Source of the DNA: Solimicrobium sp.
GTDB lineage: Bacteria > Pseudomonadota > Gammaproteobacteria > Burkholderiales > Burkholderiaceae_D
Assembly (NCBI GenBank): GCA_021155915.1
Contig: JAJNBE010000021.1
Location: 1 to 35,244, forward strand
Length of the DNA stretch: 35,244 nt
Direction of reading: 5' to 3'
Position numbers and translations under genes: made by a program. Below the pieces are notes generated by a model. That model worked only from the letters and a program-made list of their open reading frames with translations, ran no database searches and was not told where the DNA came from. Below, one piece after another: positions 16,742-25,189 of the stretch (position 1 is its first letter; every line of letters starts with the position of its first letter).

Positions 16742-17581
16742 ATGTATAAATTTTTGTTGCTACCTTTCTCACTAATATTAACTTCTTGCGCTTCTCACTT
16801 ATCACAACAACAATGCATGAATACCAACTGGAATCTCGAAGGAGCTCATGATGCCCAGGCGGGTAAAATGCCAAGAGACCTAAGCTCTGCCATTAAAGAC
16901 TGTTCAGAATTCAATGTGGGTGTAGATACGAGTCAATATATGCAAGGTTGGCGTAGCGGTGCAAAAGTTTACTGTGCCCCTGGTTTAGAGATAGGATTGC
17001 TAGATGGCCAGTCTGGCAAAAGTGCTAATGATATCAATTTGCGGCTTCCTGTGTGTAATAGGGCCGGGTTTAATCTTGATGTTTCGAACTATGACATAGG
17101 CTACCAGAGAGGTTTAACACAATATTGCACTTACGAGAATGGCAGTAATATTGCTATGACCGGGCAACGATTGCCAGACGTCTGTCCAAAAAATTTAAAC
17201 GCAAATTTTTATAAAGGATGGCAAGCTGGACAACGTGTTTACTGTCAGCAAACCACGAATGCTTTCGCACTGGGGAAAGCGCAACAGCCCTATCCGGAAG
17301 CTTGCCCCCAAAATTTGTATTTTGGCTTTAAATCTGAATATGACCGCGGTTTCGCAATTAGTAATCAGATTAAAACCAGTGAGGCACGTGTACACGAAAT
17401 AGATTATTTTATCTCATCGCGTAGGCGGAAATATGATCTTGAAAAGTCGTCTCACGGTTATTACCATCTTGGCCGTAATAAATCACCCGAAGCAAGTAGA
17501 GCAGTGCATGAGGTAAATGATTTGGTGAGAGAGAGGGCAAATATTGACCGAGAGATCATCAATTTAAGAGTGATGCGCTAG
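16742..17581 (+). CDS. DUF2799-like lipoprotein with repeated Cys/Gly motifs
   Basis: A 279-residue lipoprotein: hydrophobic signal then lipobox LTSC with Cys16 as the lipidation site. The body repeats a unit of the form Gly-Trp/Tyr-x2-Gly-x3-Tyr-Cys, seen as QGWRSGAKVYC, IGYQRGLTQYC and KGWQAGQRVYC, each followed by a G-x-x-G-x...CP-type segment. This is the pattern of DUF2799 proteins; their function is unknown. The C-terminal 80 residues are charged and helical. Localisation is probably the outer membrane. It is monocistronic with a good terminator. Confidence 0.75.
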   Translation: MYKFLLLPFSLILTSCASHLSQQQCMNTNWNLEGAHDAQAGKMPRDLSSAIKDCSEFNVGVDTSQYMQGWRSGAKVYCAPGLEIGLLDGQSGKSANDINLRLPVCNRAGFNLDVSNYDIGYQRGLTQYCTYENGSNIAMTGQRLPDVCPKNLNANFYKGWQAGQRVYCQQTTNAFALGKAQQPYPEACPQNLYFGFKSEYDRGFAISNQIKTSEARVHEIDYFISSRRRKYDLEKSSHGYYHLGRNKSPEASRAVHEVNDLVRERANIDREIINLRVMR

Positions 17582-17626
17582 TTGGCTAAACCCTAAACTC
17601 TTAATTGTATTTTCGATTTACAAGCG

Positions 17627-17659
17627 AAAGAACGGCAGCATTGGCAGCCGTTCTTTTTT
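17627..17659 (+). terminator. Rho-independent terminator of the DUF2799-like gene
   Basis: AAAGAACGGC (17627-17636) pairs perfectly with GCCGTTCTTT (17647-17656), followed by further T residues to 17659. Confidence 0.9.
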
Positions 17660-17962
17660 CTTATATGCATTTTAGTATATCCATTTGGATATAAAGAGGA
17701 GTCCGAGAATCCCCAATCCTGTTTTAATCGCAACAGGCGAACATCAATTACATACGAAGTACCGCAATCAATATAAACGTACCCTATTATCTAAATTTCA
17801 TTTAGTAAAATACTGTCTACGTTAAACCAAACTGGAATCATAACAACTACAGCCATATCATCTTAAAAAAGCTACATCTGCTTGCCTTCCTCCTCTCTGT
17901 TTTTTCATTCCATATACTTAATATAGGGCGATTTGTCCCTAAATCCAAGGTAATAAAAACTA
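17660..17962. other. Gap with a perfect palindrome
   Basis: About 300 AT-rich bases between the lipoprotein terminator and the stop of the minus-strand effector-like gene. The only structure seen is TATATCCA (17676-17683) and TGGATATA (17686-17693), 8-bp arms around TT, which could be an operator-like site or a cruciform. No gene. Confidence 0.5.
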
Positions 17963-20293
17963 TTAATAAGGCGCATGATTAACAAAATTGCTATCAGAAG
18001 TTGCTATGCGAGGCGTTGTTAGTTGCGCACGCCACATTGAAATTAATTGAAGTACTTTCTGGTGCAGTTCCCTGGTTTTTTTATGTGTATCATTTAAATC
18101 TGCATATACCAGCGATGTACTGTCCCCTTCAACTATTTCAAGTAGGTCGAATAGCTGCCTGAGTTCGTTCTCATTAAGCAAATTAAGTAATTCGCAATAA
18201 GCTTCCACCGTGTCCGCATTTCCATATTCAAATGCCAGGTATAAACCCGAAGGTCCGCCCGGGTTCTTTGCTGCAAGCAAATCAACCAGCAGGCCTCGCT
18301 TATTTACGGGTACTAGTTGAAGTAATTCCCCGTAGGCTCTGATAGCATCTGCGTGCCCATTTTGTAGTGCAAATACAAGTGACGGAACCCCCTCTACCGA
18401 TTTTGCGATAAGCATACCAACCAGCGTTTGGGGCTCAGTTTCCGGAATCAATTGACATAGATTTCCATAAGCTCTAATTGCATCCGCGTTCCCTTGATCC
18501 ATCCCCGCACACAGCGCCGGATTACCGTTGGATGTTGCGATAAGCAGAGCAATAAACTTACCGGACGCGGCTTTTGGAATCAATCCAAGTAATTCTCCGT
18601 AGGCTTCAATAGCCTTGGCATGCCCATTCTGTAGCGCTATATACAGGCCGGGAGTTCCCATGGCATTCTTTGCAGCAAGCAAATCAATTAGCCTGTCGCA
18701 CTTATCTACGGGTAGCAATTGAAGTAATTCACCATAAACCTTGATAACATCCGAATGTCCGTTTTCCAACGCCATATATAGCCCAGGTGTGCCGCCAACA
18801 TGCGTAGCTGCAAACAGGTCGATTAGTTCTTCATAATAAGTTTCAGGTAACAGCCGAATTAATTGTCCATATATCTTAACGACGTCTGCATGCCCGCATT
18901 GCAATGCAATAGTAATGCCTGGTACTTTATTTTCTCCTTTTGCAATTAGTAAGTTGAACAACTTTTCTGGGGAATGTTTTCCTATCGTCTGGAGCTGGCG
19001 TTGTAACCCGGCGAGGTCTCGAGCAAAATTTTCTGCTAATAAAAAATGTATCTGGGTTGAAGTTAATTCACTTGGGCAGAAATTCTCGAGTACTTTTGTT
19101 TTTTTTACTATATTCTCTGTGAAAGAAAGTAAATTACAGTCGATCAGGAGCGAAATCGGCTCCATGCCATGGTAATACTTTTCATAAAATCCCGTCTTCT
19201 TTGAGTTACCTCCATTGATAAATTGGCTCAATGAGTAGTTTTTGAATATACCCAACTCCTTAGTAACGCAGCGCACCGTCATATTAGTTTTATTGGTATC
19301 ATAAAACGTGATTACGTAGGTCGGCTTTTCGTTGGCTCCTTTTATCCGCAGTCTAACCACCATAGAGTGATCAGTAGCCTCAAGAAGTAATACTTTGAGT
19401 GTCTCTTGTTTTCCAGGTTTTCGCATCTCCTCAAAACAGGAATATAAATGCTGCCCTAATTGGTCGTTGCTAATCAGCTCATAGCGGTTCCCCGTGTTTT
19501 TTAAGGTTTGGTAGGAAGTTTCTATTTCCATTGTGATATGTTGGGCAATAGACTCTTCGCTGGAATAAAGGGCCAGATCGACTTTACCTTCTCCACTTTT
19601 GTCCTGCGCGATATCTTTGATAAATTGAGTGGCGAAATGACGACATACGAGTTGCCTTATTGTGGGGTCGCGAGGGTTTTCAGACATAATGGAAACTTTG
19701 CCATTTAGATTGCGTAAAGGAACACTGCTGACCGAAATATAAGGAAGGCTTTTGTAATTCGGGACTAATTCTTCAAAAGAAGGTTTATTTCTATTGAAAA
19801 TCCTTCCCTGCCAGTACAGTTCAGTTCTGAGACGGTTTTGCAAAACGTCAAAAGGCTCCTGAGCCATCTTGTTACTATTAATTTCGTGTTGCTCTCGAGG
19901 GTGTTTCAACGACGTGCAATCCGTAAGATTATTTCTGATAATTTCCAGCACTTTCTCTTGCAATTCCAAGTACATAAAAAACATTTGTTCGCTGCATCCT
20001 GAGGGTGTCGTAATATCGAAGCATGCGATACGCAGATCTTCATATTTATCCATGTCTTTCAGTAAACTAAGCTGTTTTCTTGCAAAGTCATCCGGATTAT
20101 TTTTGGCTTCTGTGGTGCTCCACATTTTACAGAAGCACTTTTCTAATGCTTCTCTTTCCGAAGCAGAATAATTCCAACGGTTACGCATTGAGGTCAGCTG
20201 CGCCATTACACTTTCATGAGGAAACGGTGGGATTTGTGTTTGAGCTATTTCATTTTGGCTATGCACACGGCTACTTAAACTTCCTAAGTCCAT
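17963..20293 (-). CDS. ShET2/EspL/OspD3-like cysteine protease effector with ankyrin-like repeats
   Basis: A 776-residue protein in three parts. Residues 35-125 are helical with a Cys-containing segment (TPSGCSEQ, Cys100). Residues 185-400 resemble the ShET2 enterotoxin domain: LVCRHFATQF places Cys217, ATDHSMVVRLRIK places His309, and ITFYDTNKT places Asp332. The Cys-His and His-Asp spacings (92 and 23) are close to those I recall for the EspL triad (84 and 22). Residues 457 to about 755 hold seven 45-residue repeats with x-P-G-L-x-x-A-L-x-N-G-H-A-D-x-I-x-x-Y-G-E-L-L, also characteristic of that family. EspL and OspD3 are type III effectors that cleave host RHIM proteins; the target here is unknown. 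The site AAGAGGAAG precedes the start. The gene stands alone, with no chaperone gene nearby. Confidence 0.72.
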   Translation of the reverse strand: MDLGSLSSRVHSQNEIAQTQIPPFPHESVMAQLTSMRNRWNYSASEREALEKCFCKMWSTTEAKNNPDDFARKQLSLLKDMDKYEDLRIACFDITTPSGCSEQMFFMYLELQEKVLEIIRNNLTDCTSLKHPREQHEINSNKMAQEPFDVLQNRLRTELYWQGRIFNRNKPSFEELVPNYKSLPYISVSSVPLRNLNGKVSIMSENPRDPTIRQLVCRHFATQFIKDIAQDKSGEGKVDLALYSSEESIAQHITMEIETSYQTLKNTGNRYELISNDQLGQHLYSCFEEMRKPGKQETLKVLLLEATDHSMVVRLRIKGANEKPTYVITFYDTNKTNMTVRCVTKELGIFKNYSLSQFINGGNSKKTGFYEKYYHGMEPISLLIDCNLLSFTENIVKKTKVLENFCPSELTSTQIHFLLAENFARDLAGLQRQLQTIGKHSPEKLFNLLIAKGENKVPGITIALQCGHADVVKIYGQLIRLLPETYYEELIDLFAATHVGGTPGLYMALENGHSDVIKVYGELLQLLPVDKCDRLIDLLAAKNAMGTPGLYIALQNGHAKAIEAYGELLGLIPKAASGKFIALLIATSNGNPALCAGMDQGNADAIRAYGNLCQLIPETEPQTLVGMLIAKSVEGVPSLVFALQNGHADAIRAYGELLQLVPVNKRGLLVDLLAAKNPGGPSGLYLAFEYGNADTVEAYCELLNLLNENELRQLFDLLEIVEGDSTSLVYADLNDTHKKTRELHQKVLQLISMWRAQLTTPRIATSDSNFVNHAPY

Positions 20294-20881
20294 TTTTACT
20301 TCCTCTTTAATATAATAAAATAATAACGAATTGGTAACTATATAATATTCGCAGATCTACTTAGATTTCCGTATTAGTCCGCCTCACTGAGAAGTTGCCG
20401 TAATTTAGAAATCTTGCTACCGTTAACCTTGCTCTGCTCCTAATAGCGTTTATGTAAAGAGATTTTTGCCAAAAATATTATACAAAAAGTGAACGCGAAA
20501 GACATTGTGGATTACGATGATAGGGTAAACCCGGACAAGAGCTGAAAACATTTTTCTTACGGCAAACTTCGGCAGACTCTGCACCTGGGGTAACTTCTCA
20601 CAAGGCTAACTGTGCGCGCAGGGCTGACGAAATGTTTCTGTGTCAATACTGGTAAAAGCCCACATCAATATTTGGCTACGTCTTGTCGCGTTGTTTTTCA
20701 AATCGGCGTTGGTGGAGAGCGGAAGTCTGTTGAACAGGATTATTTTATGAGGACTCCTTATATCGGATATTCGCAGTAATTCAGTTAGTGAGAATCATAA
20801 TTTCAAAAACCCATGGATCTTGTGAGATTGTTTTTATAGAAATTAGCAATAGTACGGAGGTGCCATCAGTGGAAGCTTCTC
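20294..20881. other. Divergent region between the effector-like gene and the nitrilase-like gene
   Basis: About 590 bp. The side next to the effector is very AT-rich (20310-20350), fitting a promoter on the minus strand. I see no recognisable gene, RNA or repeat in the rest; frames are short and broken, and decayed coding sequence is possible. Confidence 0.45.
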
Positions 20882-22663
20882 ATGGACATTGAAAAATTAG
20901 TCAACATCCTTTTACCTATTGGCACGGCAAGTCGATACATTGCCATTTTGGAGGGCAAAGGGGCCATGCATGTCCCGACCCAACAAATAAGCTGGCATTC
21001 ATGTCCCGCTTGGCCCCCTGATCTATTTGCAGTTGCGGCCACGATCATAGATCGCTCCTGCTGTTACACGTTAGTCGAGCAAACACTCGGTTCAACGGAT
21101 AGGCACATCATCTATCTTAATGAGGTGACCAGAATGGCGGAGCAATGGACAGAGCTGGGCAAAGTGCCGCGATCAATCGAAAAGCTATGGCATGCATTGG
21201 TCACAAAGCACGGCAAGGCTTCGATTGATGCCGTCTCGGAACAACAAGAAATTTGCCAGATTTTATTTAGGCTGTTTGCCATTGCCGATGAAGCATGTCG
21301 AGGTATGGGATGGACAGCCTCAACATCAGATGCAACATCACATCGGAAAGACACAGACACCGTAACCATCGCTGACTTTGCGAGAAGCAGTTTACTTTTA
21401 GAAGGAAGTATTTCTCGGAAGCCAAGAACGATGATATTACCGAACGTTCCATTTTCGCTCTGTTCTCTCGTACCTTCGGACACGGCAATAGTACTGCCAA
21501 AATCTATGACTGCTACCGTCGGTTGCACTATTCGCTCTCTCAGCCACCATTTGGCGCTGCTGCCGGCGCAAACACAAGTTCTTCCTTCGTGGCGCATGGC
21601 CGATCGTGATTATGAAAGCGATGGGGAACAGATGAGATTGCTCTTGGTTCCCTATCCTTTTCACATCCCTGAAGATAGCTTCCGGCTGTCCCGAGAACCG
21701 AAAGCACTCGTTGATGGGGCAACCACACCCGGTTATTTCAGTTTGGATCAGAAATGGCTGTGTGACGAAAAGGGGGCAGAACTTACTGGTCAGAAATTCG
21801 TTGATGAATTACTGTCGCCTTTACTGCTAAAAGCACGAGCAGAATCACGAGGAAAAATCCATGGCATTTTAATGCCAGAATGTGCGCTCTCTTCCGCTCT
21901 TGCGAACGAGGTTGCTCACGCGCTGGCCGAACACGATATCGAATTCTTTATTACTGGGGCTTTAGAAAAAAAAGCTTTCTGTAAAACAAAAAATATAGCG
22001 CTTACTTACGTGATGACAGACGACAAAGGTAAGCATGGCTTGTTATACGGGGAGCAATCAAAACAACATCGATGGTTGCTAGATCAGACTCAGATCACGC
22101 GCTATGCACTTAACTTCCCTTCAGAATCCACACTTTCGGCGAGGGACCGGGCGAAGCAGTGGTGGGAAGATATTGATATTTCGATGCGCAAAATGCCGTT
22201 CTATGCGGTGCGTCCCGACTTGTCGCTTTCTGTGCTTATATGTGAAGACATGGCACGTAATGATCATGCAATGAACGTTATTCGCTCAGTCGGGCCGAAT
22301 TTGGTTGTCGCATTGCTAATGGATGGTTCACAACTTTCCGTACGGTGGCCCGCACATTATGCCACCGTGTTATCGGATGATCCCGGCTCGTCCGTGCTTT
22401 CGCTCAGTTGTGCAGCAATGGTTGACCGTTCAAACTGGAGCGAAAGCCACCCGGTACGATCTGTCGGACTGTGGTGCGACTCCGGGAAGGGAACGCATGA
22501 ACTCAATTTGCCGCAGGGCTGTTATGGCATGCTCTTAAAACTAAAGTCTGGCGAAGAAACCCAGTATACGCTAGACAGTCGCTCGGATAAAAATTCAACT
22601 AAAAAATTGACGTTCGAAGCAGCCATTCCCCTGGCGCTGGATAAACCTGTGCCATGGTTATAA
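20882..22663 (+). CDS. Nitrilase-fold protein with uncharacterised N-terminal domain
   Basis: A 593-residue cytosolic protein. The C-terminal half (about 310-545) has the carbon-nitrogen hydrolase triad in order: Glu333 in ILMPECALS, Lys394 in EQSKQHRWLL, and Cys454 in LSVLICEDMARN. It continues with the family's VVALLMDG and a helix-strand pair. Such enzymes hydrolyse nitriles, amides or N-carbamoyl compounds. The first 300 residues are not from any family I can name; CPAWPPDLFAVAATIIDRS (41-59) looks like a conserved motif. Nitrilase domains are known fused to some defence reverse transcriptases, but no YxDD motif is present. GGAAG lies 6 nt before ATG 20882; a stronger AGGAGG-like site is further up. 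A small gene follows 27 bp later, probably cotranscribed. Confidence 0.65.
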   Translation: MDIEKLVNILLPIGTASRYIAILEGKGAMHVPTQQISWHSCPAWPPDLFAVAATIIDRSCCYTLVEQTLGSTDRHIIYLNEVTRMAEQWTELGKVPRSIEKLWHALVTKHGKASIDAVSEQQEICQILFRLFAIADEACRGMGWTASTSDATSHRKDTDTVTIADFARSSLLLEGSISRKPRTMILPNVPFSLCSLVPSDTAIVLPKSMTATVGCTIRSLSHHLALLPAQTQVLPSWRMADRDYESDGEQMRLLLVPYPFHIPEDSFRLSREPKALVDGATTPGYFSLDQKWLCDEKGAELTGQKFVDELLSPLLLKARAESRGKIHGILMPECALSSALANEVAHALAEHDIEFFITGALEKKAFCKTKNIALTYVMTDDKGKHGLLYGEQSKQHRWLLDQTQITRYALNFPSESTLSARDRAKQWWEDIDISMRKMPFYAVRPDLSLSVLICEDMARNDHAMNVIRSVGPNLVVALLMDGSQLSVRWPAHYATVLSDDPGSSVLSLSCAAMVDRSNWSESHPVRSVGLWCDSGKGTHELNLPQGCYGMLLKLKSGEETQYTLDSRSDKNSTKKLTFEAAIPLALDKPVPWL

Positions 22664-22690
22664 GTATGGATCGCTTTGAGAGGTGAAATA

Positions 22691-22891
22691 ATGAGAAGCA
22701 AACCGAAAAGTATGAATGTGCGCTTAATCAGACCAGCGGAAAAAGACACGATTCGGCGGGTTCAGCAAGCTGCGCAAAATGGTGCTGTAACCGTCGTCCA
22801 GGATATAGGTATTGAGCGGTTTATAGAGATTCGACGTAAGGCTCATACTATTGATAAAAGTTTGGCGAATACCGGACGAAATAAATCTTGA
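22691..22891 (+). CDS. Small basic protein cotranscribed with the nitrilase-like gene
   Basis: 66 residues from ATG 22691, which has GAGAGGTG at an ideal distance; a TTG at 22676 is a poorer choice. The protein is rich in Arg and Lys and has two probable helices (AEKDTIRRVQQAAQNGA and IERFIEIRRKAHTIDKSL). No family recognised. The close spacing to the nitrilase-like gene points to a two-gene unit, where it could be a partner, inhibitor or nucleic-acid-binding subunit; this is inference only. Confidence 0.6.
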   Translation: MRSKPKSMNVRLIRPAEKDTIRRVQQAAQNGAVTVVQDIGIERFIEIRRKAHTIDKSLANTGRNKS

Positions 22892-22967
22892 TTTAATGAT
22901 GTGAACAATACGCGAATGCTTGTAACAGATTGCTTGAGGTCATTTTTCGCTTAACCAAAACTAGCCA

Positions 22968-23627
22968 CTATGCATTCTTGTACAACCATTGACGCAAATT
23001 GGATACAGTATTCGCTACATAAATTGGGTTCAATTCCTGCAGAGTAGCCCCAGAATGCGCGCCATAATTTACGGCTATAGCATCGACGCCGGCATTATTC
23101 GCCATCAATAAATCGTGCGTAGTGTCACCAATCATCACCGTCCGTTTAACATCTTGGCCGAGCTCGCGTGTTAACTCAAAAAGCATCGCAGGATTCGGCT
23201 TTGAGAACGTCTCATCAGCACATCGGGTAGCATCAAATACTGACATTAATCTACTACTATCTAGTGCACGATTCAAGCCAACCCGGCTTTTTCCTGTTGC
23301 GACGGCCAAAAAATAGCCACTTTCGGAAAGTTCCGTCAACATCTCCCTAACACCTTCAAATAGAACCAATTCACCATCTTGCTTTAAAAAATGGTAGCGA
23401 TAACGTTCCACCAATTTTGGGTAATGTTTAGGGTCTAGATCAGGCATTGCATGCTGCATTGCCTCGGCTAACCCTAAACCAATCACATAGGAAGCAATGT
23501 GGTCACTCGGCACTGGCAAGCCTACATCTCGTGCCGCCTCTTGCATACACTTAGCAATAGTGGCTGTACTATCCATCAATGTGCCATCCCAATCAAATAC
23601 GATTAGGTCATATTTTCTTTTTGCCAT
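22968..23627 (-). CDS. gph: HAD-superfamily phosphatase, phosphoglycolate-phosphatase-like
   Basis: 219 residues with all HAD motifs: motif I FDWDGTLMDS (11-20, nucleophile Asp12 and acid Asp14), motif II VATGKSR, motif III Lys in SKPNPAM, and motif IV IGDTTHDLLMA. The helical cap between I and II is of the Gph/PGP type. It probably hydrolyses 2-phosphoglycolate or another small phosphate ester; the exact substrate is not provable from sequence. It lies 19 bp after rluC, and the rluC-HAD pair next to rne is common in Burkholderiales. Confidence 0.82.
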   Translation of the reverse strand: MAKRKYDLIVFDWDGTLMDSTATIAKCMQEAARDVGLPVPSDHIASYVIGLGLAEAMQHAMPDLDPKHYPKLVERYRYHFLKQDGELVLFEGVREMLTELSESGYFLAVATGKSRVGLNRALDSSRLMSVFDATRCADETFSKPNPAMLFELTRELGQDVKRTVMIGDTTHDLLMANNAGVDAIAVNYGAHSGATLQELNPIYVANTVSNLRQWLYKNA

Positions 23628-23646
23628 ATTCTCGCAACTCCTGCTT

Positions 23647-24642
23647 TCAACCTAGCGTTAATAAACTCATTAAAAAGTGTTCACAATCCTCTGGCAATGC
23701 CGATTTAACCGTCATTTCCTTGCTGGTAACCGGATGTTTGAAGGTGATCTGATGCGCATGCAAAAACATTCTTTTCAAAACGGCTCTTCGACCCTCCGAC
23801 TTAAGCAGAAGGCGGTTTAACGCAAAATCACCGTATTTATCATCTCCGGCAATGGCAAAACCGCTTGCTGATAAATGCACCCGAATCTGATGCGTGCGTC
23901 CCGTTTTTAGTTCTGCCTCTAATAAAGTGAACTCGCCATATTTGCGCAAAAAAGTAAAAATTGTATGGCTTGCCATACCATCGGCCTGCACTTTGACCCG
24001 TCTTTCGCCATCTGCCGCAGTAAATTTGTGCAGAGGCAATTTAATATGTTGACGTTTATTCGTCCAATCGCCCCGGATAAGCGTAAGGTAACGCTTATCC
24101 GTTAACCCATCACGCATTTGCTCATGCAAATTAGTTAGTGCGGAACGTTTTTTTGCCAATAATAAGACACCTGAGGTTTCACGGTCTAGTCGATGTACTA
24201 GCTCTAGAAATTTTTCATCGGGTCTAGACGCCCGTAGCTGTTCAATAACACCATAAGAAATCCCCGAGCCCCCATGTACTGCAACACCACTTGGTTTATC
24301 AATAATTAACAGAGACGCGTCCTCGAACAAAATGGTAAATTCGGCTTTCGGAGCGCGGTTAAACTCCGTTCCACTATTTTTTTCCGCCATTCGGAGGGGG
24401 GGAATCCGGACAATATCGTTCAATTTTAGACGATACAGCTGATCAATTCGTCCCTTATTTACTCTAACTTGTCCAGAGCGTAAAATTTGATACACATGAC
24501 TTTTGGGAACTCCCTTGCATTTTTTTAGGAGAAAATTGTCAATTCTTTGCCCGACATCTCCTTCAGAAATGGTCAGTAATTGCGCCGATGCAAGGAGCGA
24601 AGAAAAAGCCGGTTTTACTTTAGAAGCATTTATTTCATACAT
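23647..24642 (-). CDS. rluC: 23S rRNA pseudouridine(955/2504/2580) synthase
   Basis: Isomerises three uridines of 23S rRNA to pseudouridine. An S4 RNA-binding domain (about 30-85: QRIDNFLLKKCKGVPKSHVY, then QVRVNKGRI) precedes the RluA-type catalytic domain with HRLDRETSGVLLLAKKR (150-166; catalytic Asp153), KRYLTLIRG, and LKTGRTHQIRVHLSASGFAIAGDDKYG. The length of 331 matches RluC rather than RluD because of the start of the catalytic domain and context next to rne, as in E. coli. It heads the rluC-gph unit, divergent from rne. Confidence 0.93.
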   Translation of the reverse strand: MYEINASKVKPAFSSLLASAQLLTISEGDVGQRIDNFLLKKCKGVPKSHVYQILRSGQVRVNKGRIDQLYRLKLNDIVRIPPLRMAEKNSGTEFNRAPKAEFTILFEDASLLIIDKPSGVAVHGGSGISYGVIEQLRASRPDEKFLELVHRLDRETSGVLLLAKKRSALTNLHEQMRDGLTDKRYLTLIRGDWTNKRQHIKLPLHKFTAADGERRVKVQADGMASHTIFTFLRKYGEFTLLEAELKTGRTHQIRVHLSASGFAIAGDDKYGDFALNRLLLKSEGRRAVLKRMFLHAHQITFKHPVTSKEMTVKSALPEDCEHFLMSLLTLG

Positions 24643-25189
24643 ATTAAATTTCGCTAAGCCGTTCGTTTTGAATATATAATTATCGCGCAGTTTTAATTAA
24701 TTGCTTGTATAAGAATAAAAGGACATATTCTATACTCCTCACCATTTCGAGAAGTATATCAAGTGGTAAGTCAGAAAGTGGCAAGTCAGTCTGCCTCGCC
24801 GTGCGCAAATGTGACTGAAAAGATGTGTACGTACTTACCCAGGCATTTACCAGTTGCCGGAATTAGGCTTATTTGGAGCTTGGACGTGTTAGTTATTAAG
24901 AATTTTTGCTGAGTAGCAGTTACTCATATTGAGGAAGTACGTCGGGTACTTGTGCTGCTTAAATGTTGATCAGCTATAGCAATAGTGATCCAGAGAGATG
25001 CGCAACCGATATTCCTCCACTTACGCCTACCGCATGACGTCGTCACTCATCGCTACTACGCGTAAATTCTCATTAACACCACGCCTTTCTACTCCACTAT
25101 ACGTACATCCCTGTAATATCGCTGCAAATAAAATCGCTTTTATGTGTTTATTTGCACCTTATCAATGACCCTTGGTCATGGAGTAAAAA
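24643..25189. promoter_or_regulatory. Long rluC-rne divergent region, probable rne leader
   Basis: 547 bp without a gene. In many proteobacteria the rne mRNA has a long structured 5' untranslated region used for autoregulation, so a leader is likely here. Visible elements: a direct repeat AGTGG(T/C)AAGTCAG (24762-24774 and 24777-24789, one mismatch), and an inverted repeat ATGACC-CTT-GGTCAT (25165-25170, 25174-25179) immediately before the GGAG site of rne. Promoters could not be fixed. Confidence 0.5.

Noticed and set aside
20882..22663. Reverse transcriptase-nitrilase fusion (DRT type 1)
   Set aside because: The N-terminal half lacks a YxDD motif and other RT motifs; only the nitrilase part is supported.
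20882..22663. Glutamine-dependent NAD+ synthetase
   Set aside because: A nitrilase domain occurs in that enzyme, but it is N-terminal there and no SGGxDS ATP-binding motif is present here.
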